DNA of 64,000 nucleotides from Achromobacter xylosoxidans. Its GTDB lineage: Bacteria > Pseudomonadota > Gammaproteobacteria > Burkholderiales > Burkholderiaceae_B. The position numbers and the translations under genes are program-made. The notes below the pieces were generated by a model. It was not told where the DNA came from, searched no databases, and was given only the letters and a program-made list of their open reading frames with translations. The DNA is taken from contig NZ_CP061008.1 in NCBI RefSeq assembly GCF_014490035.1, positions 4,402,001 to 4,466,000 of the forward strand. The letters run 5' to 3'. Below, one piece after another: positions 8,290 to 17,556 of this stretch; position 1 is the stretch's first letter, and every line of letters starts with the position of its first letter.

Positions 8290-8491
8290 TGCCGGAGGCC
8301 TCCAGCTTTACCGTCACACCCAGCCCGGCCGCCAACATCATGACGCCCATGATGCTCTTGGCGTTCACGCGCTGCGCGCCGCGCGAGATGAAGATCTCGC
8401 TGGAAAACTTGCTGGCCAGCTGCGTCAGCTTGGCCGCCGCCCGGGCATGCAGGCCCAGTTTATTGCTGATGACGATGTCTGTATTAGGCAT
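8222..8491 (-). CDS. ptsH: PTS phosphocarrier protein HPr
   Basis: HPr, 89 residues. It accepts phosphate from Enzyme I on His15 (KLGLHARAAAKL) and passes it to EIIA proteins. Ser46 in NAKSIMGVMMLAA is also present, the site phosphorylated by HPr kinase in bacteria that have HprK, which many betaproteobacteria do. It lies between the EIIA gene and ptsI in one minus-strand cluster. The ATG at 8489-8491 gives the typical start MPNTDIVISNKLGLHARA. Confidence 0.95.
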   Translation of the reverse strand: MPNTDIVISNKLGLHARAAAKLTQLASKFSSEIFISRGAQRVNAKSIMGVMMLAAGLGVTVKLEASGNDADQALSEIQSLFDSKFGEQE

Positions 8492-8600
8492 AGGAAATAT
8501 TATGGCTGCGGCATGAGGCCGCAGTGTTGATCACAGCAAACCGTCGAACCGTCAATCGGCCTGAATGGATAGCCGACATAATAGGGCAAACTTCCGCCCG

Positions 8601-9002
8601 TCAGTCTACACGTAAGACACCCTGAAGCCCCCCGGCCAGCGCCTTCTCGCGGGTTTCGGCCAAAGGCAGATTGCGATAGGTCAGGGCCCGCAGCAGCATC
8701 GGGGTGTTCAATCCGGCCAGCACGCAGCACTGAATGCCCTGGGCCTGGGCATCGGAGACGGCGCGCTTGGCAATATTGGCGGGCGTGGCGCCGATCAGGT
8801 CGGTCAGCACCAGTACGCCCGCGCCGTGCTCCTGCTCCAGGATGTCCTTGAGGACTTGCGGCGCCAGATCGTCCGGCCGGTCTTCAGGCTGGATGTCGTG
8901 TATGGCCAGCATGCCGTCCAGGTTGCCCATGACGTGGCTGGCGCAATCGCGTATCGCTGCGCCCAGGGGCGCGTGCACGACGATGACTATACCGGTGGTC
9001 AT
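8601..9002 (-). CDS. PTS EIIA domain protein, mannose (ManX) type
   Basis: A single-domain EIIA of the mannose/fructose/sorbose family, 133 residues. The active-site histidine is His10 in TGIVIVVHAPLGAA; the core fold shows GAGVLVLTDLIGATPANIA. It is phosphorylated by HPr, but no matching EIIB, EIIC or EIID gene is in the window, so a regulatory role is more likely than sugar transport. It follows gshB by 18 nt and precedes ptsH by 109 nt on the same strand. Confidence 0.9.
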   Translation of the reverse strand: MTTGIVIVVHAPLGAAIRDCASHVMGNLDGMLAIHDIQPEDRPDDLAPQVLKDILEQEHGAGVLVLTDLIGATPANIAKRAVSDAQAQGIQCCVLAGLNTPMLLRALTYRNLPLAETREKALAGGLQGVLRVD

Positions 9003-9020
9003 GACAGGAATCCTGGCGGG

Positions 9021-9992
9021 TCAAGCGGCAGCGGCAGGGGCCGCCACGGCCTTTTCCAGCGCCTGGACGAACATGCCCGCGACGTCGAAACCGGTTTGCT
9101 CCGCGATTTCCACGAAACAGGTGGGGCTGGTGACGTTGACTTCGGTAACGTAATCGCCAATGACGTCCAGGCCGACCAGCAGCAGGCCGCGAGCGGCCAG
9201 CTTGGGGGCCACGGCCTCGGCGATCTCGCGGTCGCGCGGGGAAAGTTCCTGGGCCACCCCGCGGCCGCCGGCCGCCAGGTTGCCGCGGGTTTCACCGGCC
9301 AGCGGAATGCGGGCCAGCGAATACGGCACCGGCACCCCGCCGATCAGCAGGATGCGCTTGTCGCCCTTGACGATGTCGGGAATGTAGCGCTGCGCCATGA
9401 TGGTGCGCGCGCCATTGTCCGTCAGCGTTTCCAGGATGGCGTTGAGATTGGGATCCTTGGGCTGCAGCCGGAACACGCCCGTGCCGCCCATGCCGTCCAG
9501 CGGCTTGACGATGACATCGCGATGCTCGTCGTGGAACGCCTTCAGGCGGGCCATGCTGCGCGTCACCAGCGTAGGCGCGGTGAACTCGCTGATCTCGGTG
9601 ATGGCCAGCTTTTCGGGATGGTTGCGGATCGCCGCGCCGCTATTGAAGACGCGGGCGCCTTGCGCCTCGGCGTACTCGAGCAGGTGCGTGGAGTAGACAT
9701 ACTCCATGTCGAACGGCGGATCCTTGCGCATGACCACCGCGCCGAATTCCGCCAACGGCAGATCCTGGGCGGCAGACTCGCGCCACCAGTCGTGGCCGTG
9801 CAGATCGGCGTCCGCGACCAATTCGATGGGGGTGGCCGCGGTCTTGACCGTGCCCGCCTCGATATAGAGATCGCCCTGCATGGCCACGCTTAACGTATGG
9901 CCGCGCGCCACCAGGGCGCGCATCATGGCGACAGAGCTGTCCTTGTACGCCTTGAGCAGCGGCAAGGGATCCAAAACGAACAATACATGCAT
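9021..9992 (-). CDS. gshB: Glutathione synthetase
   Basis: Prokaryotic-type ATP-grasp glutathione synthetase, 323 residues. It joins glycine to gamma-glutamylcysteine using ATP in the cytoplasm. Visible: N-terminal domain starting MHVLFVLDPLPLLKAYKDSSVAMM, KPLDGMGGTGVFRL (ATP-grasp loop), MAQRYIPDIVKGDKRILLIGG and LDVIGDYVTEVNVTSPT. The start at 9990-9992 is chosen because conservation begins there; the frame stays open 75 nt further up. gshA, its usual partner, is not in the window. An inverted repeat (10013-10022 / 10027-10036) lies 20 nt upstream and could fold in the leader. Confidence 0.96.
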   Translation of the reverse strand: MHVLFVLDPLPLLKAYKDSSVAMMRALVARGHTLSVAMQGDLYIEAGTVKTAATPIELVADADLHGHDWWRESAAQDLPLAEFGAVVMRKDPPFDMEYVYSTHLLEYAEAQGARVFNSGAAIRNHPEKLAITEISEFTAPTLVTRSMARLKAFHDEHRDVIVKPLDGMGGTGVFRLQPKDPNLNAILETLTDNGARTIMAQRYIPDIVKGDKRILLIGGVPVPYSLARIPLAGETRGNLAAGGRGVAQELSPRDREIAEAVAPKLAARGLLLVGLDVIGDYVTEVNVTSPTCFVEIAEQTGFDVAGMFVQALEKAVAAPAAAA

Positions 9993-10012
9993 CGCGACAC
10001 CCTGAACGGACA

Positions 10013-10036
10013 CCGCCTTCCCTCGCGGGAAGGCGG
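10013..10036. repeat. Perfect inverted repeat in the gshB leader
   Basis: CCGCCTTCCC / GGGAAGGCGG, 10 bp with a 4-nt loop, lies 20 nt upstream of the gshB start and about 110 nt past infC. On the plus strand it is followed by CTTT, but no plus-strand gene ends here. It may be a leader hairpin of gshB or the 3' end structure of the thrS-infC transcript. Confidence 0.5.
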
Positions 10037-10146
10037 CTTTATGACATCGTAGCGCAGAGCCGCCCAATTAGCGAACCCGCCGGCGCCATGGCTGGCGGCA
10101 GATCGCACAAGCGGCGTAGCCTCCCTGGGGAGACTACGGCAGGAGC

Positions 10147-10698
10147 TCAGGCAGCCGATTCAGGCTTGCCCGCAGGCACGGCCTTTTTCTTCGGCGCCAG
10201 CACCATGACCATCTGACGGCCTTCGAGCTTCGGCATGGCTTCGACCTGGGCAAGTTCCAGCAGATCGTCGCGCACACGTTCAAGCACCCGCATACCGAGT
10301 TCCTGGTGAGCCATTTCGCGGCCACGGAAACGCAGCGTCACCTTGGCCTTGTCGCCTTCTTCGAGGAAGCGGCGCAGGTTGCGCAGCTTGACCTGGTAGT
10401 CGCCCTCGTCGGTGGCCGGACGGAATTTGACTTCCTTGACCTGGATGACCTTCTGCTTGGAACGAGCTTCGGCTTGGCGCTTCTGCTCCTGGTACTTGAA
10501 TTTGCCGTAGTCCATCAAACGGCAGACCGGCGGTTCGGCGTTCGGCGCGATTTCCACCAGATCCACGTCGCTTTGCTCGGAAAGACGGAAGGCGTCGGCA
10601 ATCTTGACGATGCCGAGCTGTTCTCCGTCCAGACCTATCAGGCGCACCTCGGGGACGCGGATTTCACCGTTGATGCGATTGGCTTTTTCAGTGGCGAT
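10147..10698 (-). CDS. infC: Translation initiation factor IF-3, with ATC start codon
   Basis: IF-3 binds the 30S subunit, blocks premature 50S joining and checks the start codon. The protein is 183 residues. Conserved sequence extends upstream of every [38 protein letters not shown] begins (in two stretches) at an ATC codon, 10696-10698, with AGGAGC placed 8 nt before it. A rare AUU/AUC start is the known feature of infC that lets IF-3 limit its own synthesis. C-terminal domain: [16 protein letters not shown]. It follows thrS by 20 nt. rpmI does not follow, contrary to the usual order. Confidence 0.95.
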   Translation of the reverse strand: MATEKANRINGEIRVPEVRLIGLDGEQLGIVKIADAFRLSEQSDVDLVEIAPNAEPPVCRLMDYGKFKYQEQKRQAEARSKQKVIQVKEVKFRPATDEGDYQVKLRNLRRFLEEGDKAKVTLRFRGREMAHQELGMRVLERVRDDLLELAQVEAMPKLEGRQMVMVLAPKKKAVPAGKPESAA

Positions 10699-10718
10699 GT
10701 TGAAAGCTCCTAGAAATG

Positions 10719-12671
10719 TTAAGCAGCGCTGCTATCAGGATGAACGACGTCGCGACGGGTGGAAACGTCCTCGGACAAACGCGCGACGAACTCGTCGTAT
10801 GCGATGGCTCCAAGATCCAATCCGCCCAGTCCGCGTACGGCTACGGTGCCGTTTTGCTTTTCCTTGTCGCCGACGACGAGGATGTACGGCACCTTTTGCA
10901 GGCTGTGCTCCCGAATTTTACGAGTGATTTTTTCACCGCGCAAATCGGACTCTACTCTAAAGCCTTGTTTTTTCAGGCTTTGCGTGATTTCAGCCGCATA
11001 ATCGGCCGAAGGTTCGGAAATGCAGCACACGACCGCCTGCACCGGAGCCAGCCAGGGAGGCATGGCGCCGGCGTGGTTTTCGATCAGCATGCCGATAAAA
11101 CGCTCCAGCGAACCGAGGATCGCGCGGTGCAGCATGACCGGCGGGCGGCGCTGGTCGTTCTGGTCCACGTACTCGGCGCCCAGGCGCACGGGCATGGAGA
11201 AATCGACCTGGATCGTGCCGCACTGCCAATGGCGGCCGATGGCGTCCTTCAGGGTGTATTCCACCTTGGGACCATAGAAGGCGCCCTCTCCCGGCGAGAT
11301 CTCGAATTCGCAACCCGTGCGGCGCAGGCTCTCCATCAGGGCGGCTTCCGCCGTATCCCAGACTTCGTCCGTGCCGATGCGCTTTTCCGGACGCGTGGCG
11401 ACCTTGTACAGCACTTCCGTGAAGCCGAAGTCGCGGTAGACCTTCTGCAGCAACGCCGTGAAATCGGCGCACTCGTCCTGCAACTGTTCTTCGGTACAGA
11501 AGATGTGGCCGTCGTCCTGCGTGAAGCCGCGCACGCGCATCATGCCGTGCAGCGAACCCGAGGGTTCGTTGCGGTGGCACTGGCCGAATTCGCCGTAGCG
11601 CAGGGGCAGCTCGCGATAGGAATGCAGGCCGGCATTGAAGATCTGCACGTGGCCCGGGCAGTTCATCGGTTTCAGGCCGTAGACGCGGTTCTCGGACTCC
11701 GTCGTGAACATGTTTTCACGGTAGTTGTCCCAGTGGCCCGTCTTTTTCCAGAGCGAAATGTCGAGGATCTGCGGCGCCTTCACTTCCTGGTAGCCATTGT
11801 CGCGGTAGACGGAGCGCATGTACTGCTCCACCTGCTGCCACAGCGCCCAGCCCTTGGGGTGCCAGAAGATCAGGCCCGGGGCCTCGTCCTGGAAATGGAA
11901 CAGGTCCAGCTCGCGGCCGATCTTGCGGTGGTCGCGGCGTTCGGCCTCTTCCAGCATGTGCAGATAGGCTTCCTGCTCTTCCTTGGTCGCCCAGGCCGTG
12001 CCGTAGATGCGCTGGAGCATCTCGTTCTTGCTGTCGCCGCGCCAGTAGGCGCCGGCCACCTTCATCAGCTTGAAGACCTTCAGCTTGCCCGTGGACGGCA
12101 CGTGGGGGCCGCGGCAAAGGTCGATGAAGTCGCCTTCACGGTACAGGCTGAGCGGCTCGTTCGACGGAATCGAGGCGATGATCTCGGCCTTGTACTTTTC
12201 GCCGATGCCCTTGAAGAACTCAACGGCGTCGTCGCGCGACCATTCCTCGCGCGTGACGACCTCGTCCTTCTTGGCGAGTTCGGCCATCTTCTTCTCGATG
12301 GCGGCCAGGTCTTCGGGCGTGAACGGGCGCTTGTACGAGAAGTCGTAGTAGAAGCCGTTGTCGATCACCGGACCAATGGTGACCTGGGCATCGGGAAACA
12401 GCTCCTTGACGGCATAGGCCAGCAAGTGCGCCGTCGAGTGGCGGATCAGATCCAGGCCGTCGGCGTCCTTGGCGGTGACGATGGCCAGGCGCGCGTCGCC
12501 CTCGATGCGGAAGCTGGTGTCGACCAGCTTGGAATCCGAGCCCTCAAACGTCACGCGGCCGCCCAAGGCGGCCTTCGCCAGGCCCGTACCGATCGATTGC
12601 GCCACTTCGGCAACCGTTACCGGCCCCGGATATTGGCGCTGCGAACCATCGGGCAATGTGATCTGTACCAT
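10719..12671 (-). CDS. thrS: Threonine--tRNA ligase
   Basis: Class II threonyl-tRNA synthetase, 650 residues, complete. Domain order: N-terminal TGS domain ([19 protein letters not shown], about residues 1-62), the editing domain with [12 protein letters not shown] (HxxxH zinc-type motif), the catalytic core with [10 protein letters not shown] and [30 protein letters not shown], and the anticodon-binding domain (from about residue 545). An AGGAAG lies upstream of the ATG at 12669-12671. A terminator-like hairpin in its leader suggests attenuation. It is cotranscribed with infC. Confidence 0.98.
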   Translation of the reverse strand: MVQITLPDGSQRQYPGPVTVAEVAQSIGTGLAKAALGGRVTFEGSDSKLVDTSFRIEGDARLAIVTAKDADGLDLIRHSTAHLLAYAVKELFPDAQVTIGPVIDNGFYYDFSYKRPFTPEDLAAIEKKMAELAKKDEVVTREEWSRDDAVEFFKGIGEKYKAEIIASIPSNEPLSLYREGDFIDLCRGPHVPSTGKLKVFKLMKVAGAYWRGDSKNEMLQRIYGTAWATKEEQEAYLHMLEEAERRDHRKIGRELDLFHFQDEAPGLIFWHPKGWALWQQVEQYMRSVYRDNGYQEVKAPQILDISLWKKTGHWDNYRENMFTTESENRVYGLKPMNCPGHVQIFNAGLHSYRELPLRYGEFGQCHRNEPSGSLHGMMRVRGFTQDDGHIFCTEEQLQDECADFTALLQKVYRDFGFTEVLYKVATRPEKRIGTDEVWDTAEAALMESLRRTGCEFEISPGEGAFYGPKVEYTLKDAIGRHWQCGTIQVDFSMPVRLGAEYVDQNDQRRPPVMLHRAILGSLERFIGMLIENHAGAMPPWLAPVQAVVCCISEPSADYAAEITQSLKKQGFRVESDLRGEKITRKIREHSLQKVPYILVVGDKEKQNGTVAVRGLGGLDLGAIAYDEFVARLSEDVSTRRDVVHPDSSAA

Positions 12672-12719
12672 CGGGAGTGCTTCCTGGGGGGTTCTGGGAA
12701 CTAAAAAACAAAATACGGA

Positions 12720-12749
12720 AACGAAAAACGCGGCCAGAGAGCCGCGTTT
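12720..12749 (-). terminator. Terminator-like hairpin in the thrS leader
   Basis: On the minus strand AAACGCGGC / GCCGCGTTT (12741-12749 and 12726-12734, 6-nt loop) is followed by TTCGTTTC, a U-rich tail. It lies about 55 nt upstream of the thrS start, inside the presumed 5' leader, so it would act as an attenuator, unless it ends a separate upstream transcript. Confidence 0.6.
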
Positions 12750-13269
12750 CTTGGATTGTCTTGCTGAGTCCTACCGCTGACCTGACACGGTGAAACCCGA
12801 CGCACGAAAACTTAACGCGACATAGGGCGAAAGTTCCGGGTCGTAGTTCGTGCCAGCGGGAAAAACATGGTGTCTGGACCTAATGATGCTCGCCGCAGCG
12901 GCAGGGATCAAAAACAGCAAACAATGCACCGCGCAACAGAAGCTGTGCTTATCGTCCACGATTGTATCACTACTTACGCCTTTTCCGTGGCTAAAGCGCC
13001 ACAACACGCCCTTCAGGGCGCGTTGGTTGCGCCCGCCGGCGCGCGCGGGCGCCATAACTCAAAACCTCATCTGCCGTCGCGGCCTAAATCCCGGCTGTTC
13101 CACGCGTGCTTCTCGCATATATGACAGGTCGACGGTGCAACAGTCTGATATTGGCGCGATTCACCTCCCGCAGGCCATGCGAAAACGTAATCTGCCTTCG
13201 CAAATTCAGGACACCCGCGACCTGCGCAATCGACCGCCGGCGTTCCCCCATCCTGCATGTGGAGCATCG
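12750..13269. other. Intergenic region between thrS and the response regulator
   Basis: About 520 nt between divergent genes. No tRNA or convincing gene is seen. It contains an inverted repeat GCACGAA / TTCGTGC (12802-12808 and 12847-12853) with an ACTT/AAGT pairing nested inside, and GC-rich inverted repeats around 13014-13052 (arms 13029-13036 and 13045-13052). Minus-strand frames are open for about 95 codons at 12771-13055, but there is no recognisable product. Confidence 0.5.
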
Positions 13270-14010
13270 ATGAAAACTGTCTCAGCGCTCACCCTCAAAG
13301 CGCCCCCGCACCTCAACCCCGAGCCCGCCGACAGCGGCGACCGCCCGGGCACGCGCCGGCACCTGCTCCTGTCCCGGCCGCCGCCTCTCATCAAGGTGGC
13401 GATCCTGGACGACCACCCCGTGGTTGCCGTGGGCGTGGGCGCCTATCTGGAGAGCCGGCCGGGTTTCCGGGTGGTGCATCGGGAAACTTCGGCACGTTCC
13501 CTATTGGAGAAACTGTCCCACTCGCCCTGCGAAGTCGCCCTCGTCGATTTCTACCTGCCCCTGGAACCCTGGGATGGCGTGAACTATCTGCGGCGCCTGC
13601 GCCGCCACCACCCGGAAATGGCGCTCATCACCTTCTCGGCGGGCAGCCGCCAGGAAACCCAATACGCCGCCTTTCGCGCAGGCGCGAACGGCTACTTCGC
13701 CAAGGAATGCGGCATGGTGCTGCTGCCGGAAATGATCCGCGGCGTGCTGGCTGGCAAAGAGGCGTTCCTCACGGTGCAGGACGGCAAGGTCCGGCCGCAG
13801 CAGCCGACGCACCCTCATTCGGCCTTGACCACCTCGGAAGTGGAGGTACTGCGCCACATCAGCCAGGGCCTGTCCGTCACGCAGATCTCGGCGCGCCTGA
13901 TGCGCAGCAAGAAGACCATCAGCACCCACAAGCGCCGCGCCATGCGCAAGCTGCAGCTGTCCGACGATTTGTCGCTGGCGCTCTATCTTCGGGAGAAGTT
14001 CGCCGAATGA
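13270..14010 (+). CDS. NarL/FixJ-type response regulator
   Basis: Two-domain response regulator, 246 residues. After a 40-residue N-terminal extension rich in Pro and Arg comes a receiver domain with the acidic pair D47-D48 (VAILDDHP), the phosphoacceptor D93 (ALVDFYLPL) and the conserved lysine in GANGYFAKE, so phosphorylation should work. The C-terminal LuxR-type HTH (LTTSEVEVLRHISQGLSVTQISARLMRSKKTISTHKRRAMRKLQL) is intact (given in full only as a position: about residues 181-225). The ATG at 13270 has GGAG 7 nt upstream. No sensor kinase is adjacent, so the signal and targets are unknown. Confidence 0.9.
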   Translation: MKTVSALTLKAPPHLNPEPADSGDRPGTRRHLLLSRPPPLIKVAILDDHPVVAVGVGAYLESRPGFRVVHRETSARSLLEKLSHSPCEVALVDFYLPLEPWDGVNYLRRLRRHHPEMALITFSAGSRQETQYAAFRAGANGYFAKECGMVLLPEMIRGVLAGKEAFLTVQDGKVRPQQPTHPHSALTTSEVEVLRHISQGLSVTQISARLMRSKKTISTHKRRAMRKLQLSDDLSLALYLREKFAE

Positions 14011-14042
14011 ACGCAACCCCAGGCTCCGCGCGACGCCGCGGC

Positions 14043-15473
14043 TCAGATGATCCGCGAGTAACTCGCCGCGGTGCCCGGCGCCTGCAGGTAGCCGTCGAAC
14101 GCCATGGCGACGGCTCGCACGAAGTACCAGCCCAGGCCGGTCACCCGCAGCTCATCGGGGCGCAGGTTGACCAGGCCCAACTCGGCCAGATTCGCCATCT
14201 GCTGCAGTTCCGGGCCAAAGCTGTCGGCGAACCGCAGTCCGTGGCGCGTCTCGATCCGGCTGTAGTCCACGCGGCCCTGGCACATGATGTCCATGATGAT
14301 CTCGCGCCGAACCAGATCGTCCGTGCTCAGCGCCAGCCCTCTTTCGACGGCGAAGCGCCCCGCTTCGATCGCTGCGTAATACTCGTCCAGGACCTTGGCG
14401 TTCTGGCTGTAGGTATTGCCAATGCGGCCGATCGCGGACACGCCCAGCGCGACCAGGTCGCGGTCGGGCTGCGTGCTGTAGCCCTGGAAATTGCGATGCA
14501 GTTCCCCCTTGCGCTTGGCGATCGCCAGCGCATCGGTTTCCAGCGCGAAATGGTCCATGCCGATGTAGGCATAGCCCTGCTTCAGGAAACCGTCGATGGC
14601 GGCGCTCAGCAGCCCCACCCGCGTCTCCCTGTCGGGCAGGTCGGCCTCGTTGATGCGGCGCTGCGGCTTGAAGCGCGCGGGCAGATGAGCGTAGGCATAC
14701 AACGCGATACGGTCGGGTCGCAACGCAATGACCTGCGCGATGGTGCGGGCAAAGGATTCCGTGGTCTGCAGCGGCAGGCCATAGATCAGATCCATGTTGA
14801 CCGAGGCATAGCCCAAGGCCCGGGCGCTCAGCATCAGCGCCCGCACGTCTTCGAACGACTGCATGCGATGCACCGCCGCCTGCACCCGAGGATCGAAATC
14901 CTGCACGCCGAAACTCAGGCGGTTAAAGCCCAGTTCGCGCATATGGGCCAGGCGCTCGGGCGTGGCGGTGCGCGGATCGACCTCTATCGAGATTTCCGCG
15001 TCGGGCTCGAAGCGGAAGGCGCGGCGCAGGTTTGCCATCAGGCGCGACAATTCCTCGTCGGACAGGAAGGTCGGCGTGCCGCCCCCGAAATGCAACTGCG
15101 ATACGGGCACACCCTCGCCCAGCTCGCGCACATGCAGCTCGATCTCCGCCGCCAGTGCGTCCAGATAGCGGACGGCGCGGTCGTGGTGGCGGGTCACCAC
15201 CTTGTTACAGGCGCAGTAATAACAGACCGACTCACAGAACGGAATGTGCACGTAGAGCGACAAAGGCTCAGCCGGCGCCGCCGCGCGGCGCTGCTGCAGC
15301 GCCTGCCGGTACTCCTGCTCGCCGAAACCGCCGTGATACCGGTCGGCCGTGGGATACGAGGTATAGCGGGGTCCGTTCTTGTCCAGCCGCGCCAGCAGTT
15401 GGGGCGGGAACAATGGGCTGGCGGCGGAGGGCTCGCGGGATTCTGTCTGTGACGGGCGTAGGGCGGCTTGCAT
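14043..15473 (-). CDS. hemN: Oxygen-independent coproporphyrinogen III oxidase
   Basis: Radical SAM enzyme, 476 residues, that decarboxylates coproporphyrinogen III to protoporphyrinogen IX without oxygen, for haem synthesis in low-oxygen conditions. The cluster motif is Cys80-x3-Cys84-x2-Cys87-x-Cys89 (HIPFCESVCYYCACNK), the arrangement of true HemN rather than HemW. Also visible: FGGGTPTFL, EVDPRTATPERL, SFGVQDFDPRVQ and the C-terminal HemN domain (GRVDYSRIE). The gene converges on the response regulator with a 32-nt gap. A possible ANR/FNR box lies upstream. Confidence 0.95.
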   Translation of the reverse strand: MQAALRPSQTESREPSAASPLFPPQLLARLDKNGPRYTSYPTADRYHGGFGEQEYRQALQQRRAAAPAEPLSLYVHIPFCESVCYYCACNKVVTRHHDRAVRYLDALAAEIELHVRELGEGVPVSQLHFGGGTPTFLSDEELSRLMANLRRAFRFEPDAEISIEVDPRTATPERLAHMRELGFNRLSFGVQDFDPRVQAAVHRMQSFEDVRALMLSARALGYASVNMDLIYGLPLQTTESFARTIAQVIALRPDRIALYAYAHLPARFKPQRRINEADLPDRETRVGLLSAAIDGFLKQGYAYIGMDHFALETDALAIAKRKGELHRNFQGYSTQPDRDLVALGVSAIGRIGNTYSQNAKVLDEYYAAIEAGRFAVERGLALSTDDLVRREIIMDIMCQGRVDYSRIETRHGLRFADSFGPELQQMANLAELGLVNLRPDELRVTGLGWYFVRAVAMAFDGYLQAPGTAASYSRII

Positions 15474-15508
15474 ACCTGGAATTATTCGCCTGCGCCGGCC
15501 AGTCCGGG

Positions 15509-15522
15509 TTGATCTTGCGCAA
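15509..15522 (-). promoter_or_regulatory. Possible ANR/FNR box upstream of hemN
   Basis: TTGATCTTGCGCAA matches the FNR consensus TTGAT-N4-ATCAA fully in one half and 3 of 5 in the other. It is 36 nt from the hemN ATG, which is close for an activator site at -41.5. hemN is an ANR/FNR target in other bacteria; the match here is modest. Confidence 0.3.
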
Positions 15523-15643
15523 ATGCCGGCGTCTTGCTGACCCGCCTCCTATCCGCCAGCCCCCCTAGGGACTCCCTGCGGCGCTTGCGGCCTCGTCCCC
15601 GTAAAATGCGCCTGTCAAAAAGATGCACAACAAGGAAACCATC

Positions 15644-15910
15644 ATGGGCACTGAACTGGACGGCCGCCTGCTCGCCATGCGCCAGGCGCTGGCGATCGCC
15701 ATCGCCCTCTCGACCCGCAGCAGCCCCCAAGCCACCGACATGGCGCTGGAGCTGCTCAATGACCTGAAGGCAAGCATGGACAACACCCCTTCGGACAGCC
15801 CGTTCGAGAAACCGGAATGGGTGGCGGGCGCGCACGATGAACTGGACGGCATCGCGCGGCTGGTGCGCGCCTTCACGCAGACGCCCGAACCGGACGACGA
15901 GGCGCAGTAG
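15644..15910 (+). CDS. Small conserved-looking protein of unknown function
   Basis: An acidic protein of 88 residues with no signal peptide or membrane segment, predicted mostly helical (GRLLAMRQALAIAIALSTR, DMALELLNDLKASMD, HDELDGIARLVRAF). The ATG at 15644 is preferred to one 21 nt upstream because AAGGA precedes it. I do not recognise the family. It converges on the glycosyltransferase gene with a 7-nt gap, and is divergent from hemN. Confidence 0.6.
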   Translation: MGTELDGRLLAMRQALAIAIALSTRSSPQATDMALELLNDLKASMDNTPSDSPFEKPEWVAGAHDELDGIARLVRAFTQTPEPDDEAQ

Positions 15911-15917
15911 TCTGCCC

Positions 15918-17411
15918 CTAGGGGCCACGCGCGGCAGACGCCGCGCCGCAAAGCCGGGAGGCCGGCGTCACGCGCCAGTGCAGGCCCGGAAAATCCTGGC
16001 CGACTGCGACGAACCCCGCTCCGAGCGTTCTCGGTTCCAGCTCCAGTTCCAACGCGCCGCAAGCCTCGGCCACCTCCTTCGGCACCCAGGGACTGAAACG
16101 GAGCTGTCCATCTATCAGCACCAGCGGCTGTTCGGGCAGCCTCAGGGCCAGCGCGCCGGCTTCGGCGGGCGGGCCCGATATCACCGTGACGGGTCCGCCC
16201 AGCGCGGCCTTGGCGGGTTCATGCAAGGCCCGGGCCAGCGCCCGGGAATCGAAATAGCGCCAGTCCGACGCCTTGCGCACAAGCCCCGCCCCGCCCGGGG
16301 ACGTCAGCCCGACCCGGACCATCAACAGCGCCTGGACCAAAGCGAACACCAGTACGGCATCGCGCGGCCGCACGCGCTCCCAGACGCCGCCACGCGCCAG
16401 CTCCATCATCGCGGGCGCCACGAATAGCAGATAAGGCGTGCCCCAGTGCAGTTGCACATGGGAACCGCTGGCAAGCGTCATGACGCTGACGAACACCAGT
16501 GGCGTAAAGCCGAACGACAGCAGGATGGCGCGGCCAGCATCGCGCGGCGGCGCCTCCGTCTTCACAGCGGCCACGGTTGAGCGGCGGCGGGCCAGCCACC
16601 ACAAGACGCCCAGGAACACCCACGCAGGCAGCGCGCGGTTCAGCATCTGATCGCCCCACCACCGCGCCACTTCCGCCACGCGTTGGGCCCAAGGCAGGCC
16701 AGCGGCCAGCGATGAGTTCATTGCGTAGTTCAGGGGCTCGAAACCGTTGTAGGCCAGCCAGCAGAGATGCGGCGCGAAGACCGCCAGCGCGGTCAGCGCC
16801 GCCACCTGCAGCCCGAACCGGTGCATGGAATCGCGCCAGCCGCGCTGGCTCAGCCAAAAGACCAGCACGGCGGCGCCCGCCACCGCGCTCTGGTATTTGG
16901 ATAGCGCGCCCAGACCCAGGCTGGCGCCCAGCACGATCCACCACCCGATCCGGCGCGTGGTCCAGGCTTTCCAGCACGCGACGGCACAGCCCACCGCCAG
17001 GGGAATCAGTACGATCTCGTGGTTGTAGAAATGCAGGCGGCCGTTGTAGAAGGTGATGCACAGGCCGGCCAGCAACGCCGCCCGCGCATGACCACTGCCG
17101 CGCATGCGCCGCAGCCAGCGCCACAACAACGCGAAAGCGCCCAGGGTGCAGAGCGCGCCGGCGATGTAGCTGGTCCACGCCGACCAGCCCAGCAATTGCA
17201 CCGCTGGCCACAGCAACCAGGTCGGTAGCGGCGGATGCTTGTAATAGCCCCATTCCAGGCTGCGTACCCAGGTCAGTTGCTCGATGTTGTCGGTGGGCGG
17301 CACCAAGGTCGCCCTGTCCAGCAGCGTCAACCACGCCAGTGCGTACACCGCCATGCCCGCGCCGATCCACCAGCCCTCGGGCCGGAACGCCCGCTTCGTC
17401 ACTTCCCGCAC
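15918..17411 (-). CDS. Glycosyltransferase family 39-like integral membrane protein
   Basis: A polytopic membrane protein of 497 residues with about ten or more hydrophobic segments, resembling the ArnT/PMT_2 (GT39, GT-C fold) family that uses polyprenyl-phosphate sugars at the outer face of the inner membrane. Family signs: the first periplasmic loop after TM1 with the acidic TDNIEQLTW and the HPPLPTWLLWPA motif, and KYQSA. The start is a GTG at 17409-17411 with AGGAAGGGG upstream. The acceptor (lipid A, glycan or protein) cannot be told; it stands alone, not in an arn or LPS cluster. Confidence 0.8.
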   Translation of the reverse strand: MREVTKRAFRPEGWWIGAGMAVYALAWLTLLDRATLVPPTDNIEQLTWVRSLEWGYYKHPPLPTWLLWPAVQLLGWSAWTSYIAGALCTLGAFALLWRWLRRMRGSGHARAALLAGLCITFYNGRLHFYNHEIVLIPLAVGCAVACWKAWTTRRIGWWIVLGASLGLGALSKYQSAVAGAAVLVFWLSQRGWRDSMHRFGLQVAALTALAVFAPHLCWLAYNGFEPLNYAMNSSLAAGLPWAQRVAEVARWWGDQMLNRALPAWVFLGVLWWLARRRSTVAAVKTEAPPRDAGRAILLSFGFTPLVFVSVMTLASGSHVQLHWGTPYLLFVAPAMMELARGGVWERVRPRDAVLVFALVQALLMVRVGLTSPGGAGLVRKASDWRYFDSRALARALHEPAKAALGGPVTVISGPPAEAGALALRLPEQPLVLIDGQLRFSPWVPKEVAEACGALELELEPRTLGAGFVAVGQDFPGLHWRVTPASRLCGAASAARGP

Positions 17412-17556
17412 TTCCTACCCCTTCCTGCCGGCGCAGCGCACTGCCTTGCTTCACGCCCGTTATCGGGCGCAACGGAGTATGGGATGGCGCGGGTTCGCAA
17501 CAGCGTTGTTTCTGTGCGGATTTGTCTGGAAACTGTAAAGCGCGCCAGGCATTCCT

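Noticed and set aside
12771..13055. A 94-codon minus-strand gene upstream of thrS
   Set aside because: No ribosome site or recognised domain, and it ends 100 nt before thrS across a region with RNA-like inverted repeats. Kept only as intergenic sequence.
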